This document shows, piece after piece, positions 40,746 through 51,480 of a stretch of DNA of 64,000 nucleotides; position 1 is the stretch's first letter; each line of letters opens with the position of its first letter. The position numbers and the translations under genes are program-made. The stretch is from an uncultured Candidatus Saccharibacteria bacterium (GTDB lineage: Bacteria > Patescibacteriota > Saccharimonadia > Saccharimonadales > Saccharimonadaceae). The notes beneath the pieces were generated by a model that made no database searches, was not told where the DNA came from, and saw only the letters and a list, made by a program, of their open reading frames with translations. The stretch spans positions 40,623 to 104,622 of the forward strand of contig CAMVAM010000004.1 of assembly GCA_947165465.1 (NCBI GenBank). Reading direction: 5' to 3'.

Positions 40746-41654
40746 TTAATTGATAAACAGTTTTCTGTCCAAACTAAGTGTGTCAACGAAGTCAGTAATG
40801 ACACGAATTTCATTTGAAACTTTTTCAATTTCAGCCTTCTCGTCGATTGGTTTTGAAGATTTTGGTGCTTCAAATGAGTCTTTGCCATCATTAAGGCCAA
40901 TAAGGAGAGTGTTGTTTAAGAAACCAAACATCACACGATTCTTATGAATCTCACTAATCTTTTGAATCTTCTCCATGATTGCTGGATCGAGAAGATAAAA
41001 AGCCTCGAACCCATCCTGCGCATAGATTTTGAAAATCTTATTGAATTCAACGGATTCAGTCGAGAGTTTAGACATTTTACGCCCAGTAGTCTTATCTTTC
41101 CCTGGGACTCTTGCCGAGCGGCCGAATTTTTTTCCGATTAATTGAAGTTTAAAGCTGAACTTCTTTGGAAATTCAAAAACCATGTATTTGCCTTTAAAAA
41201 TCGTGACGTATTGGGTATTGCCGTCTGAATCGGTGTATTCTTCCTGAATATGAACGTCGGCCTGTACAAAATTCACGCCCTTGTACGTTCCCTGTGCCAA
41301 GTCATTTGAAGTATATACGTCACCCGTGTGAACCATCTCGCTAGCGCGAAGCAAGTTGCGGTTTAAGCCGACATTATGTTGATAAACTAGGTTCGTAAAT
41401 ACACTCGCTAGATTTCTTCTAATAAAATAATCCTTATATGCTGTATTATAGGCTTCCGCTTCTTTGCGTGTGACAAACGCAATGATGATTGCGCCGAATG
41501 CAAATGCAAACAAGGCAATAAAGATTGCAATGAATGATGCAAAGGCAAAAGTGAGACCACCAATAATTAAGCTGATAATGGCGACAATTGTCCATGCATG
41601 GACCAGTTTGTCGTGATAAGTAATTCTTGCTTTTTCAACATCTTTAAATTCCAT
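40746..41654 (-). CDS. DUF3137-like membrane protein
   Basis: 302 residues from the ATG at 41654. Two adjacent membrane spans (WTIVAIISLIIGGLTFAFASF and IFIALFAFAFGAIIIAFV) are followed by a cytosolic region with GTYKGVNFVQADVHIQ, KGKYMVFEFPKK, KIYAQDGFEAFYLLDPAIMEKIQ and FGFLNNTLLIGLND. This layout matches DUF3137 proteins, whose function is unknown. The -10 box TATAAT ends 6 bases upstream, which supports this start over the longer track ORF and predicts a leaderless mRNA. Confidence 0.75.
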   Translation of the reverse strand: MEFKDVEKARITYHDKLVHAWTIVAIISLIIGGLTFAFASFIAIFIALFAFAFGAIIIAFVTRKEAEAYNTAYKDYFIRRNLASVFTNLVYQHNVGLNRNLLRASEMVHTGDVYTSNDLAQGTYKGVNFVQADVHIQEEYTDSDGNTQYVTIFKGKYMVFEFPKKFSFKLQLIGKKFGRSARVPGKDKTTGRKMSKLSTESVEFNKIFKIYAQDGFEAFYLLDPAIMEKIQKISEIHKNRVMFGFLNNTLLIGLNDGKDSFEAPKSSKPIDEKAEIEKVSNEIRVITDFVDTLSLDRKLFIN

Positions 41655-41660
41655 GATTTT

Positions 41661-41666
41661 ATTATA
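41661..41666 (-). promoter_or_regulatory. -10 TATAAT, leaderless start of the DUF3137-like gene
   Basis: It ends 6 bases before the ATG at 41654. Confidence 0.55.
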
Positions 41667-41742
41667 AAACAAAACTTTAAAAATATCTGTTTTTTATAGA
41701 CAAAGCATAGGCAAAATCAATCCACTGCATCATGAAGAATTT

Positions 41743-42786
41743 CTAGTTATTAACTCTATGATGGGCAGTTGGAGAATTCATATCAAGTTTTTTAAATTCA
41801 TAACCATTGGCGAGGCCAAACTGAATAATCTTTTCTACCGCTTCAACCGAAAAGCCTTTTGAATCGTGTTGTAAAACAATCGAATCGCCATATTCTTTAA
41901 AGGCATAGACAACGTTTTCAAAAACGGCATTTGGTGTATAAGCGTTTCCGGCATCACCAGAAGATATATTCCAGTCAAAGAAGACGAATCCTTTATTCGT
42001 AACTTCTTTTACGAGTTTCGTCATAATCCCAGAGCCACCATCATACTTTGCACTCACAGTATTTGAACTGCCACCCGGAAAACGCATTAGCATTGAAGTA
42101 TATCCGGTGAGGTTTTTAACACGATTTTGTACTGTATAAAGATCAGCAAAGAAATTTGCGGTGCTTTGATATACATATGAATAATCATGCGAAGCGGTGT
42201 GAAGTCCAATCGCGTGGCCTTCATTATATTCACGCACAATCATTGCATCGTCACCATAACCTGTAACAAAGAAAGTAGCTTTTATGTCATATTTTTTCAG
42301 GATATCAAGAAGAAGTGCAGTGTGTTGGCTCGGTCCATCATCAAATGTCAGATAGATTGTGCCATGATATTTTGGAATAACATTTACAATGCGCTCTTTT
42401 TTACTGGTATTTTGCAAACTATCCATTGATGAATAAGTTACCTTATAAGTTCCGGCAGTATTAGTGTCAACTGCTCCAGAAACTACTACTTCCACTTCCT
42501 CGCAGCTATCGACTGCAGTGGCACCAAGTTCTTCATATTTTTCACCAACTTTCAGAGAAATTGTGCCATTTCCGATTAATGAAATTTCTGGTGCTTCTTC
42601 GTCTTTTGTTGTGCAAAAGCTATCTGCAGTTCCCTCCGCTTTCTCCATCATGTGTTCATCAAAATTATTTTTGGCGGCATAACAACCGATTGTGAATAAA
42701 GAAACTACAACTAGCACCAGAATTAAAAATAACCTAAGCCAACGATGCCTAGGTTTTGGTTGTACTATTTGTGGCTGTTCTTCCAT
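41743..42786 (-). CDS. Polysaccharide deacetylase with an Ig-like (DUF5011) domain
   Basis: 347 residues. One N-terminal membrane span is followed by an Ig-like domain of the DUF5011 type (ISLKVGEKYEELGATAVDSCEE ... AGTYKVTYSSMDSLQNTSKK), then a NodB domain. The NodB domain carries metal-binding TFDDGPSQH and GLHTASHDY, MRFPGGSSN and a closing LQHDSKG. It probably removes N-acetyl groups from peptidoglycan or another surface polysaccharide. An AAAGG ribosome-binding site precedes the ATG. It is divergent from giant protein B. Confidence 0.92.
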   Translation of the reverse strand: MEEQPQIVQPKPRHRWLRLFLILVLVVVSLFTIGCYAAKNNFDEHMMEKAEGTADSFCTTKDEEAPEISLIGNGTISLKVGEKYEELGATAVDSCEEVEVVVSGAVDTNTAGTYKVTYSSMDSLQNTSKKERIVNVIPKYHGTIYLTFDDGPSQHTALLLDILKKYDIKATFFVTGYGDDAMIVREYNEGHAIGLHTASHDYSYVYQSTANFFADLYTVQNRVKNLTGYTSMLMRFPGGSSNTVSAKYDGGSGIMTKLVKEVTNKGFVFFDWNISSGDAGNAYTPNAVFENVVYAFKEYGDSIVLQHDSKGFSVEAVEKIIQFGLANGYEFKKLDMNSPTAHHRVNN

Positions 42787-42898
42787 GTGAACCTTTTCTT
42801 AATTTTATCATATTTTAATCTTATTTATGCAATAAAAAATCTCGAAATCAAGCTTATGCTATATGACAAAAAATGATAAAATTATATGGAACAAGGTT

Positions 42899-45800
42899 AT
42901 GTTATTGGGCAAAAGAAACAGAGGGATGAAGATATCCGAATTTCGTAGAATTCGGAGGCCTTTGACAGTTGGAGTTTATTCCCTGTTTATCTTGATTGGT
43001 ATTGGTTTTTTGCTGCCGTTCGCTAGGACCCAAAGCTCAGTAGAGGCTCTTATTGACCTAACCGGCGAAGCATCTATTACGATGACATCGATAAAAAACA
43101 GCGCCACGGTCACAATTGATCCGTCAGCGACCGGTGTATTCGAAACTACATCAGGTGAAGGTGATATTGCATTCTCTGTTTCGACTACTAATTACACTGG
43201 CTATACGCTTTCCGCCCGTAGCACAGTGACGACGCTTAATAAAGAGACTAGCTCGATTGCTTCCCTCACTTCCGGAGTTACAGCTGAACAGTTCGCACTA
43301 GGCGGGAACACTACCCTTAGTAACCGTTGGGGCTACAAACCGAGCTTCTACAATTCGGAGGCAAATAGCTATTACTTTGGCTCCTCTACATCTGCAGTGA
43401 CGCTTGACCATACGGTAGCTGCAAATAGCACAGCAAAGGATTATACTATCTCACTTGGCGCAAGAGTCGACAATACGCTCCCTTCCGGTAGCTATATCAA
43501 CGATAATTTCATCTTGGAAGCCGTTGCGAACGTCGTTCCAACATCAATACTCACAATTAGCTATGGAGACCATGTTACCGGTGTAAGTATTGGTGGCACA
43601 AACGTGACTAGTGGCGAAACGGTTAAACTAATCGTCGGTGCCCCATATAGTATTTCCATGACGACCGACCAATATTTCAATCGTGCTAGCTGGACGGCAA
43701 CCACCGGCACTATCGCGTCAGCTAGTTCTCTTTCAACCACATATACCATTACTTCGAGTAATGCCACTTTGACTGCAACTGGTTTATTCAATGGTCCGGA
43801 AATCCAAAACCTTAGTGACGCCAACTGTACCTCAACGGCCAGCCTCGCTATAGATACTCGCGACGAGACGATTTATCAGGTTAAACGCCTCGAGGACGGT
43901 CGTTGCTGGATGATGCAGAATCTCGACCTCGGTCGTACAGCGCTTTCGGCAGATCTTACAAGTAGTAACACGAATATCTCCTCGACAATCTCTTTCTCGA
44001 CATTTAATAACTGGATTAAAGCGGCTGGTACTTGGACATATTCAGACGGCGAAGTGATTCCTGTCACCGGTACCGATTCGGTTTCTGATGTTCCATATGG
44101 TACCCTGTACAACTATTATGCAGTTTCAGCCGGTACGATTGCCGGTTATACAAATGCTAATAACGCAGTTTATGATATTTGCCCAGCCGGATGGCGTCTC
44201 CCGACCGGTGGCACAAATGGAGAATTCGCCGGTGTTTACGCCTATCACGACTCTTATAATGGTTTCCGCGCCTCCGAAGCTGACGGCGGTCTAGCTTACC
44301 CACTTTCTGGTGCATTTGTGCAATCCGGTCCGGGATCTGTGGACACCGCAGGTATTTATTGGGCATCGACCATCTCGACTGGTAGCAACTGGGCCCAGGG
44401 TAAGTACGATATTTCGATGCAAGAATTATATATTACAGAAGCGATAGAAGAACCAATCGTAATCGAAGAGCCATCAGTCTTCCTTGGTGATGCAGACTAT
44501 CGCACGCTAGGCATCGCGGCTCGTTGTATCAAAAAACGTGCATCGCATACCCTAACGGTAAACTATGGTGCTGGCGTCCAAGCTGTCTATGTCAACGGCA
44601 ACCTTATCGCAAACGCCGGTACAATCAGTATTGAAGAAGGCGTCCCACATCCAATTAAAGTGATATTTGATAAGAACTATGCATTCAGTAGCTGGTCTGC
44701 TACGTCTGGCACTATCGGCACAGCAAGCGAGCAGTTCACTACTTATGCTATAGGAAGCTCCAACGCTACACTTACGGCAAACGGTGCAGTGTTTACTGGT
44801 GGCGTAATTCAAAATCTTGACTCCTCGTTATGTACGACAACTGAAGCTAAGTTTAAAGACAATCGTGACAACCAGGTTTACACTGTCAAACGTCTCGCCG
44901 ATGGTAGATGTTGGATGATGCAAAACCTCGATCTCGGGCGTACGAGTTTAACTGTAGACCTAACCAGTGCAAACTCAAATCTCGAAACAACGGTACCTGC
45001 TGCAACATTTAATAGTTGGGTTACAAGTTCCTCCCCGGCCGCCAGCTATGATACTGGTGTAGTATACCCAGCAAGTGGTATGGTCCTTGAATCAGATATT
45101 CCAAAAGGTACATATTATAACTTCTATGCGGCTAGTGGTGGCTCAATTTCTGGTTCATCGAATGCCAATAACGCCACGCATGATATCTGCCCGGCCGGTT
45201 GGAGATTGCCAACCGGAGGCGCTAATAGTGAAATGAGAAAAATGAGCGATTTGTATTCTGAAGACTTAATGATTAGAACGCCGAGCGCAATGGGTGGTGC
45301 AGCATTTGGTATTGCAGGGTACTTTAATACCGCCGGCTCAATCTTAAGCAGCTATGGTGATTATTGGACCGCAACTCGTTCTTCAAATACGAACATGAGG
45401 TATTTAATGACGTTTGGCAGTGGCTATGGCTATAACGATAATAGCACTTTGAACCGTAGAAGTGGCGCTTCAATTCGTTGTATTCTTGATCAAATGACTA
45501 TCTCTGATTTGCAATACTTGCAAGACTTTGCTTCCCTCACAAATCAAGAAAGGAGTGAGGTTTTATCGAGCATGCTAGAAGGCCAAACCTACCAGCTAAC
45601 CGATAACCGCGACAGTAAGGTTTATGATATTGCAAAGATGAAAGACGGGCACATTTGGCTTGCCGAAAACCTTGATCTTGGTCGCACTACTTTGTCTAAC
45701 GACCTTACTAGTGCTAATACCAATTTAAGCAACACAATTCCGTATGCCACATTTAATGGGTGGAAGAAATCAACCGGCACTATGACTTATGCTAACGGTG

Positions 45801-48800
45801 AGTTCATTAATGTTACCGGTACTGATGAGGCGTCTGGTACCGCATATGGCACACTATATAATTATTATGCAGCTACGGCAGGTACCATTAAAGGCAGCGA
45901 AAGTGGCGAAGATGCCCACTTTGATATCTGTCCAGCTGGCTGGAGATTACCAACCGGTGGCTCTTCAGGGGAATTTCAAGCTCTCTACACCGAGTATCCA
46001 AGCAACGCACGGATGAGAGCTCCAATCGCTGAATCCGGTGCCGCGTTTACGCTTGCCGGCGTATTCTATGGTGGAGCCCCAACCTATCAAGAAACCAATG
46101 GCCGTCTCTGGTCCTCGACGAGAGTTGATAGCTCAAATGTAAATATCAATTTCATGAGTACTACGGGCGTTAGCCCGGCTAGTACTAATGGTCGCCGTGA
46201 TGGGTGCTCAATTAGGTGCATTGTTAAAACTAACGTCTATACGCTTACTATTTCGTATGGTACAGGCGTTTCCGGTGTTGTAATTAATGGTGTTACATAT
46301 CATAATGGCGATACGGTTAATCTCGAACCGGGCGTCTCGAATACAATTACCATGACGACATCACCAGCCTATGCATTCACCACCTGGTTAGCAACTTCTG
46401 GCACTGTCGGAAACGTCCTAGCCCAGTCTACTACGTACACTATTGGATCAACTAATGCGACATTGTCAGTAACCGCAACCTTCTCGCCACCAAACCTCCA
46501 AAACATCGACCAGTCTAACTGTACCTCAACCCCATCAATTGCGGTAGATACACGCGATGATCATCTATATACTATTCAACGCCTCGACGACGGCAATTGT
46601 TGGATGATGGAAAACTTAGACCTTGGCCGCACCACGCTTACCACAGACCTTACGAGCTCAAATACAAATCTTTCCACCACTATTACGGCAGCTACATTTA
46701 ACAGCTGGAAGAAGACTGGTGGCGGCCCATCATTTACTGATGGTGAATTCATCTCTATATCTGGTACAGATTCTGTTTCTGACACAGACTATGGCACATT
46801 GTATAACTATTATGCTGCCTCGGCAGGAACTGTTTCTGGCAATGTTAACCGTAATAATGCAGTTTACGATCTTTGCCCTGCGGGATGGCGACTCCCAATC
46901 GGCACCGTTAATGGAGAATTTCAAGAATTATACTCATACTACAACTCGGCTAATAGCATTAGAGCATCAATTAATGATTCTGGGGCTGCGTTCGCTTTAG
47001 CGGGGGATTTCCTTCAAGGCGCACCAGTGAGACAAGGAAGCGACGGCTTCTATTGGACTTCTTCAAATGGCTACACTGATACAGGCGTATTCGCCCTAGT
47101 TGTACATACAACGAGCGTATATCCGAGCAGTGGCGCTGATCGTAATCTTGGTGCTTCGATTCGTTGTGTAGCCAAAAAAACAGCTCACTCAGTAACTGTC
47201 ACATATGCTACCGGTATTTCAAACGTCACAGTTAATGGTACCTCCGTCCCTAATGGCGGCTCTATTAGCCTTGAGGAAGGCGTAAAATATGCAATAAATG
47301 CATATGTTTCCACAGGTTTCTCTTGGGGTGCATGGTCGGTATCGTCTGGCACAATTGTCCAGTCCAGCTCGTCATCAATGATATATACAATAGGAACTAC
47401 AGACGATACAATTACAATGACCACAACATTTATTGGTCCAAATATTCAAAACCTTGCACCGAATAATTGTACTTCAACACCAAACAACGCTAAGGACACT
47501 CGTGATGGACGTATATACACTATTAAGCGTCTCGACGATGGCAATTGTTGGATGATGGAAAACCTCGACCTTGGCCGTACCACGCTTACTACGGACCTTA
47601 CAAGTTCCAACACAAATTTATCCACCACTGTTACGGCAGCAACATTCAATGGTTGGAAAAAGACTACCGGCTCATATACATTAACTGATGGAGAATATAT
47701 CGCCATATCAGGCACAGACTCCGTGTCCAATACGGAATATGGCGTACTATACAACTATCACGCCGCCACCGCTGGTACTGTTACTGGTAGTACAAACAAT
47801 AAAGATGCAAAATACGACATTTGTCCAGCCGGATGGAGATTGCCAACCGGCAATACGGAAGGTGAAATCTACGAATTATATGAAGAATATCATTCCAATG
47901 CACTCATTAGAGCATCTATCAATGACTCCGGGGCTGCCTTTGCACTTGCTGGCCATTTCTATAACAGCACTCCGACTGCTGAGGGATCCTATGGCCATTA
48001 TTGGACTTCCACGCGGGCCAACGATGCAAGCATGTACAATTTTTATCTAAGCACTTCAAGTGTGACGCCGGCAAACTATAATCATAGAGGAACCGGAAGC
48101 TCTATGCGCTGTATATTAACAGAGCCAAAGACAATATCCGATCTAACATATATGCAAGATTTTAGGAAACTTGCTGACTACGATAAAGCATCAGTGATAG
48201 CATCAATGTCCTATGATACTACCTATGACCTTATTGATAATCGAGATAATAGAACATATAAAGTCGCGAAGTTGAAGGATGGTAATATTTGGATGGCGGA
48301 AAACCTAGATCTCGGTCATACGAGCTTATCGGTAAATCTTACAAGTACAAATACGAATGTCAGTACATCGGTTACAGCTGCTACTTTCAATGGTTGGATT
48401 ACTACTTCTGCGGTAGGAACTAATGATGCCGGTGAAGTAATGGCCGTCTCGGGAACTGATGAAACATCCGGTACGGCTTATGGCACGCTATATAATTATT
48501 ATGCTGCATCAGCCGGAGAAGTAACGGGCAGTTCGTATACAGCAAATGCAAATAATGATCTTTGTCCTGCTGGATGGAGAATGCCAACTGGTAGTATGTA
48601 TGGAGAAATGTATCAATTGTATAGTGTGACCGATTATAATTCTCCAACGTTGTTTAGGACACCAATTACGAGTGGTGGAGCTGGTTTTTCACTCGCTGGA
48701 GTTGCTTGGAGCGGTACACCAGAATATACCTCATATTATGCCAGTTATTGGACGTCCACGATGGCTAGTAGTACTCTTGCGTATAGAGCTAGTATGAATA

Positions 48801-49630
48801 AAACTAGTGTCGGTGCGGATGGTAGTGATAATAGATCGCCACTTGGTTCAATCCGTTGCATCGCAAAGCTGACGGATAATATAATTAGCGATTATACGTA
48901 CATGCAAGAGCTACGCACGCTAACTGCTGAGACGAAGGAAATACTCATGGAATCAATGACGGCTAATGCAAATTATACTTTGACAGATGCACGTGACAAT
49001 GCGTCGTATACAATTTCAAAGCTCAATAACGACAGCATTTGGATGACGCAAAACCTCGATTTAGGCCGCACTGACCTAACGATTAATCTAATGTCATCTA
49101 ACACGAACATTGATGTCCCATCTGTTTCTGCATCCACATTTAACGGTTGGCGCAAAACATCTGGGACCAACACAACCGATGCTGGCGAATATATAAATGT
49201 ATCAGGCACAGATTCGGTCAATGGTTCAGCGCATGGCACGTTGTATAATTACTATGCGGCGACGGCAGGAACTATCTCGGGCACCTCTAACGACACCGCT
49301 GCCACTTACGATATCTGTCCTGCAGGTTGGCGACTTCCAACTGGAGGCCCTACTGTAAATGCTGATATATACAAAATGTATAGCGCTACTGGCTATGGTA
49401 CGTATGACAGTATGAGGCAGTCAAACGCTAATGGCGGGCTCGGCTTCACGCTAAGCGGTTATTTCCAAAATGGTGTTGCCTTCAACCAGAATAACTACGG
49501 GAATTACTGGGCGTCAAACGCATACTCTACTGCAAACAGATATATCTTCTATTTCACAGCTACAGTTGCATATCCAAATCGTAATAACGCTCGTGGGTAT
49601 GGCTATTCAATTCGCTGCATTTTGAAATAA
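42899..49630 (+). CDS. Giant exported FISUMP surface protein B
   Basis: About 2,243 residues. The start is uncertain: the track ATG at 42863 lies upstream of the likely -10 (TGATAAAAT), so I use 42899; 42926 is also possible. A basic N-terminus and one span (LTVGVYSLFILIGIGFLLPFA) precede a beta-rich domain shared with protein A. Seven FISUMP domains (DTRD, CWMMxNLDLGRT, YNYYAA, DICPAGWRLPTGG, SIRC) follow, separated in part by ~85-residue Ig/InlB-like modules. Domains 3, 6 and 7 instead follow a helical linker (LQYLQDFASLTNQE-like) and lack two cysteines. No C-terminal anchor or LPxTG is seen; the hydrophobic N-terminus may be an anchor or a signal. Probably an adhesin-like protein. Confidence 0.82.
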   Translation: MLLGKRNRGMKISEFRRIRRPLTVGVYSLFILIGIGFLLPFARTQSSVEALIDLTGEASITMTSIKNSATVTIDPSATGVFETTSGEGDIAFSVSTTNYTGYTLSARSTVTTLNKETSSIASLTSGVTAEQFALGGNTTLSNRWGYKPSFYNSEANSYYFGSSTSAVTLDHTVAANSTAKDYTISLGARVDNTLPSGSYINDNFILEAVANVVPTSILTISYGDHVTGVSIGGTNVTSGETVKLIVGAPYSISMTTDQYFNRASWTATTGTIASASSLSTTYTITSSNATLTATGLFNGPEIQNLSDANCTSTASLAIDTRDETIYQVKRLEDGRCWMMQNLDLGRTALSADLTSSNTNISSTISFSTFNNWIKAAGTWTYSDGEVIPVTGTDSVSDVPYGTLYNYYAVSAGTIAGYTNANNAVYDICPAGWRLPTGGTNGEFAGVYAYHDSYNGFRASEADGGLAYPLSGAFVQSGPGSVDTAGIYWASTISTGSNWAQGKYDISMQELYITEAIEEPIVIEEPSVFLGDADYRTLGIAARCIKKRASHTLTVNYGAGVQAVYVNGNLIANAGTISIEEGVPHPIKVIFDKNYAFSSWSATSGTIGTASEQFTTYAIGSSNATLTANGAVFTGGVIQNLDSSLCTTTEAKFKDNRDNQVYTVKRLADGRCWMMQNLDLGRTSLTVDLTSANSNLETTVPAATFNSWVTSSSPAASYDTGVVYPASGMVLESDIPKGTYYNFYAASGGSISGSSNANNATHDICPAGWRLPTGGANSEMRKMSDLYSEDLMIRTPSAMGGAAFGIAGYFNTAGSILSSYGDYWTATRSSNTNMRYLMTFGSGYGYNDNSTLNRRSGASIRCILDQMTISDLQYLQDFASLTNQERSEVLSSMLEGQTYQLTDNRDSKVYDIAKMKDGHIWLAENLDLGRTTLSNDLTSANTNLSNTIPYATFNGWKKSTGTMTYANGEFINVTGTDEASGTAYGTLYNYYAATAGTIKGSESGEDAHFDICPAGWRLPTGGSSGEFQALYTEYPSNARMRAPIAESGAAFTLAGVFYGGAPTYQETNGRLWSSTRVDSSNVNINFMSTTGVSPASTNGRRDGCSIRCIVKTNVYTLTISYGTGVSGVVINGVTYHNGDTVNLEPGVSNTITMTTSPAYAFTTWLATSGTVGNVLAQSTTYTIGSTNATLSVTATFSPPNLQNIDQSNCTSTPSIAVDTRDDHLYTIQRLDDGNCWMMENLDLGRTTLTTDLTSSNTNLSTTITAATFNSWKKTGGGPSFTDGEFISISGTDSVSDTDYGTLYNYYAASAGTVSGNVNRNNAVYDLCPAGWRLPIGTVNGEFQELYSYYNSANSIRASINDSGAAFALAGDFLQGAPVRQGSDGFYWTSSNGYTDTGVFALVVHTTSVYPSSGADRNLGASIRCVAKKTAHSVTVTYATGISNVTVNGTSVPNGGSISLEEGVKYAINAYVSTGFSWGAWSVSSGTIVQSSSSSMIYTIGTTDDTITMTTTFIGPNIQNLAPNNCTSTPNNAKDTRDGRIYTIKRLDDGNCWMMENLDLGRTTLTTDLTSSNTNLSTTVTAATFNGWKKTTGSYTLTDGEYIAISGTDSVSNTEYGVLYNYHAATAGTVTGSTNNKDAKYDICPAGWRLPTGNTEGEIYELYEEYHSNALIRASINDSGAAFALAGHFYNSTPTAEGSYGHYWTSTRANDASMYNFYLSTSSVTPANYNHRGTGSSMRCILTEPKTISDLTYMQDFRKLADYDKASVIASMSYDTTYDLIDNRDNRTYKVAKLKDGNIWMAENLDLGHTSLSVNLTSTNTNVSTSVTAATFNGWITTSAVGTNDAGEVMAVSGTDETSGTAYGTLYNYYAASAGEVTGSSYTANANNDLCPAGWRMPTGSMYGEMYQLYSVTDYNSPTLFRTPITSGGAGFSLAGVAWSGTPEYTSYYASYWTSTMASSTLAYRASMNKTSVGADGSDNRSPLGSIRCIAKLTDNIISDYTYMQELRTLTAETKEILMESMTANANYTLTDARDNASYTISKLNNDSIWMTQNLDLGRTDLTINLMSSNTNIDVPSVSASTFNGWRKTSGTNTTDAGEYINVSGTDSVNGSAHGTLYNYYAATAGTISGTSNDTAATYDICPAGWRLPTGGPTVNADIYKMYSATGYGTYDSMRQSNANGGLGFTLSGYFQNGVAFNQNNYGNYWASNAYSTANRYIFYFTATVAYPNRNNARGYGYSIRCILK
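43548..47440 (+). repeat. Ig/divergent InlB-like spacers of protein B
   Basis: Four modules at about 43548-43800, 44540-44800, 46235-46490 and 47185-47440 share LTISYGxxVxxVxxNG...GxxxxIxMxxxxxYxFxxWxATSGTIxxxSxxxTTYTIGSxxATLT. Each directly precedes a cysteine-rich FISUMP domain (1, 2, 4 and 5). Confidence 0.75.
43800..49627 (+). repeat. Seven FISUMP domains of protein B
   Basis: Approximate spans: 43800-44535, 44810-45490, 45500-46230, 46490-47170, 47440-48120, 48130-48870 and 48880-49627. Domains 1, 2, 4 and 5 have a cysteine before DTRD and another in CWMM. Domains 3, 6 and 7 lack both (IWLAEN, IWMAEN, IWMTQN). All seven keep the pair in ICPAGWR/LCPAGWR and the closing RC. Confidence 0.82.
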
Positions 49631-49642
49631 ACCTTCTTTCAT

Positions 49643-49653
49643 CGTGCTATAAT
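49643..49653 (+). promoter_or_regulatory. pyrG extended -10 (CGTGCTATAAT)
   Basis: It lies 34 bases before the pyrG ATG and is followed by an AGAGAGG ribosome-binding site. Confidence 0.65.
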
Positions 49654-49672
49654 AAAAAAATAGTTTAGATAG

Positions 49673-51298
<1,626 letters not shown>

Positions 51299-51312
51299 TT
51301 AGCCATAAAAAA

Positions 51313-51388
51313 TGGCAGGGGCGGCAAGACTTGAACTCGCGACACCTGGTTTTGGAGACCAGTGCTCTACCAACTGAGCTACACCCCT
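51313..51388 (-). tRNA. tRNA-Trp (anticodon CCA), 3' CCA encoded
   Basis: Acceptor arms AGGGGTG and CGCCCCT pair with one G-U. G73 and CCA are encoded. The anticodon stem CTGGT/ACCAG closes loop CTCCAAA, giving CCA. It is transcribed toward pyrG. Confidence 0.95.
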
Positions 51389-51463
51389 ACAAAAGTATAT
51401 GTAATATTTTATCATATTTTTAATAAAAAATCATCAAAAAATTAGCACAAATGTTTTAAAACG

Positions 51464-51472
51464 TGCTAAAAT
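51464..51472 (+). promoter_or_regulatory. -10 (TGCTAAAAT) of the GT4 gene, leaderless
   Basis: CGTGCTAAAAT ends 8 bases before the ATG at 51481. The track's GTG at 51463 lies inside the promoter and is rejected as a start. Confidence 0.55.
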
Positions 51473-51480
51473 TAAAAGTG

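Noticed and set aside
42863-42898. Upstream ATG of giant protein B
   Set aside because: No promoter lies at a suitable distance upstream, and the best -10 (TGATAAAAT) is downstream of this ATG. I keep it as a possibility only.
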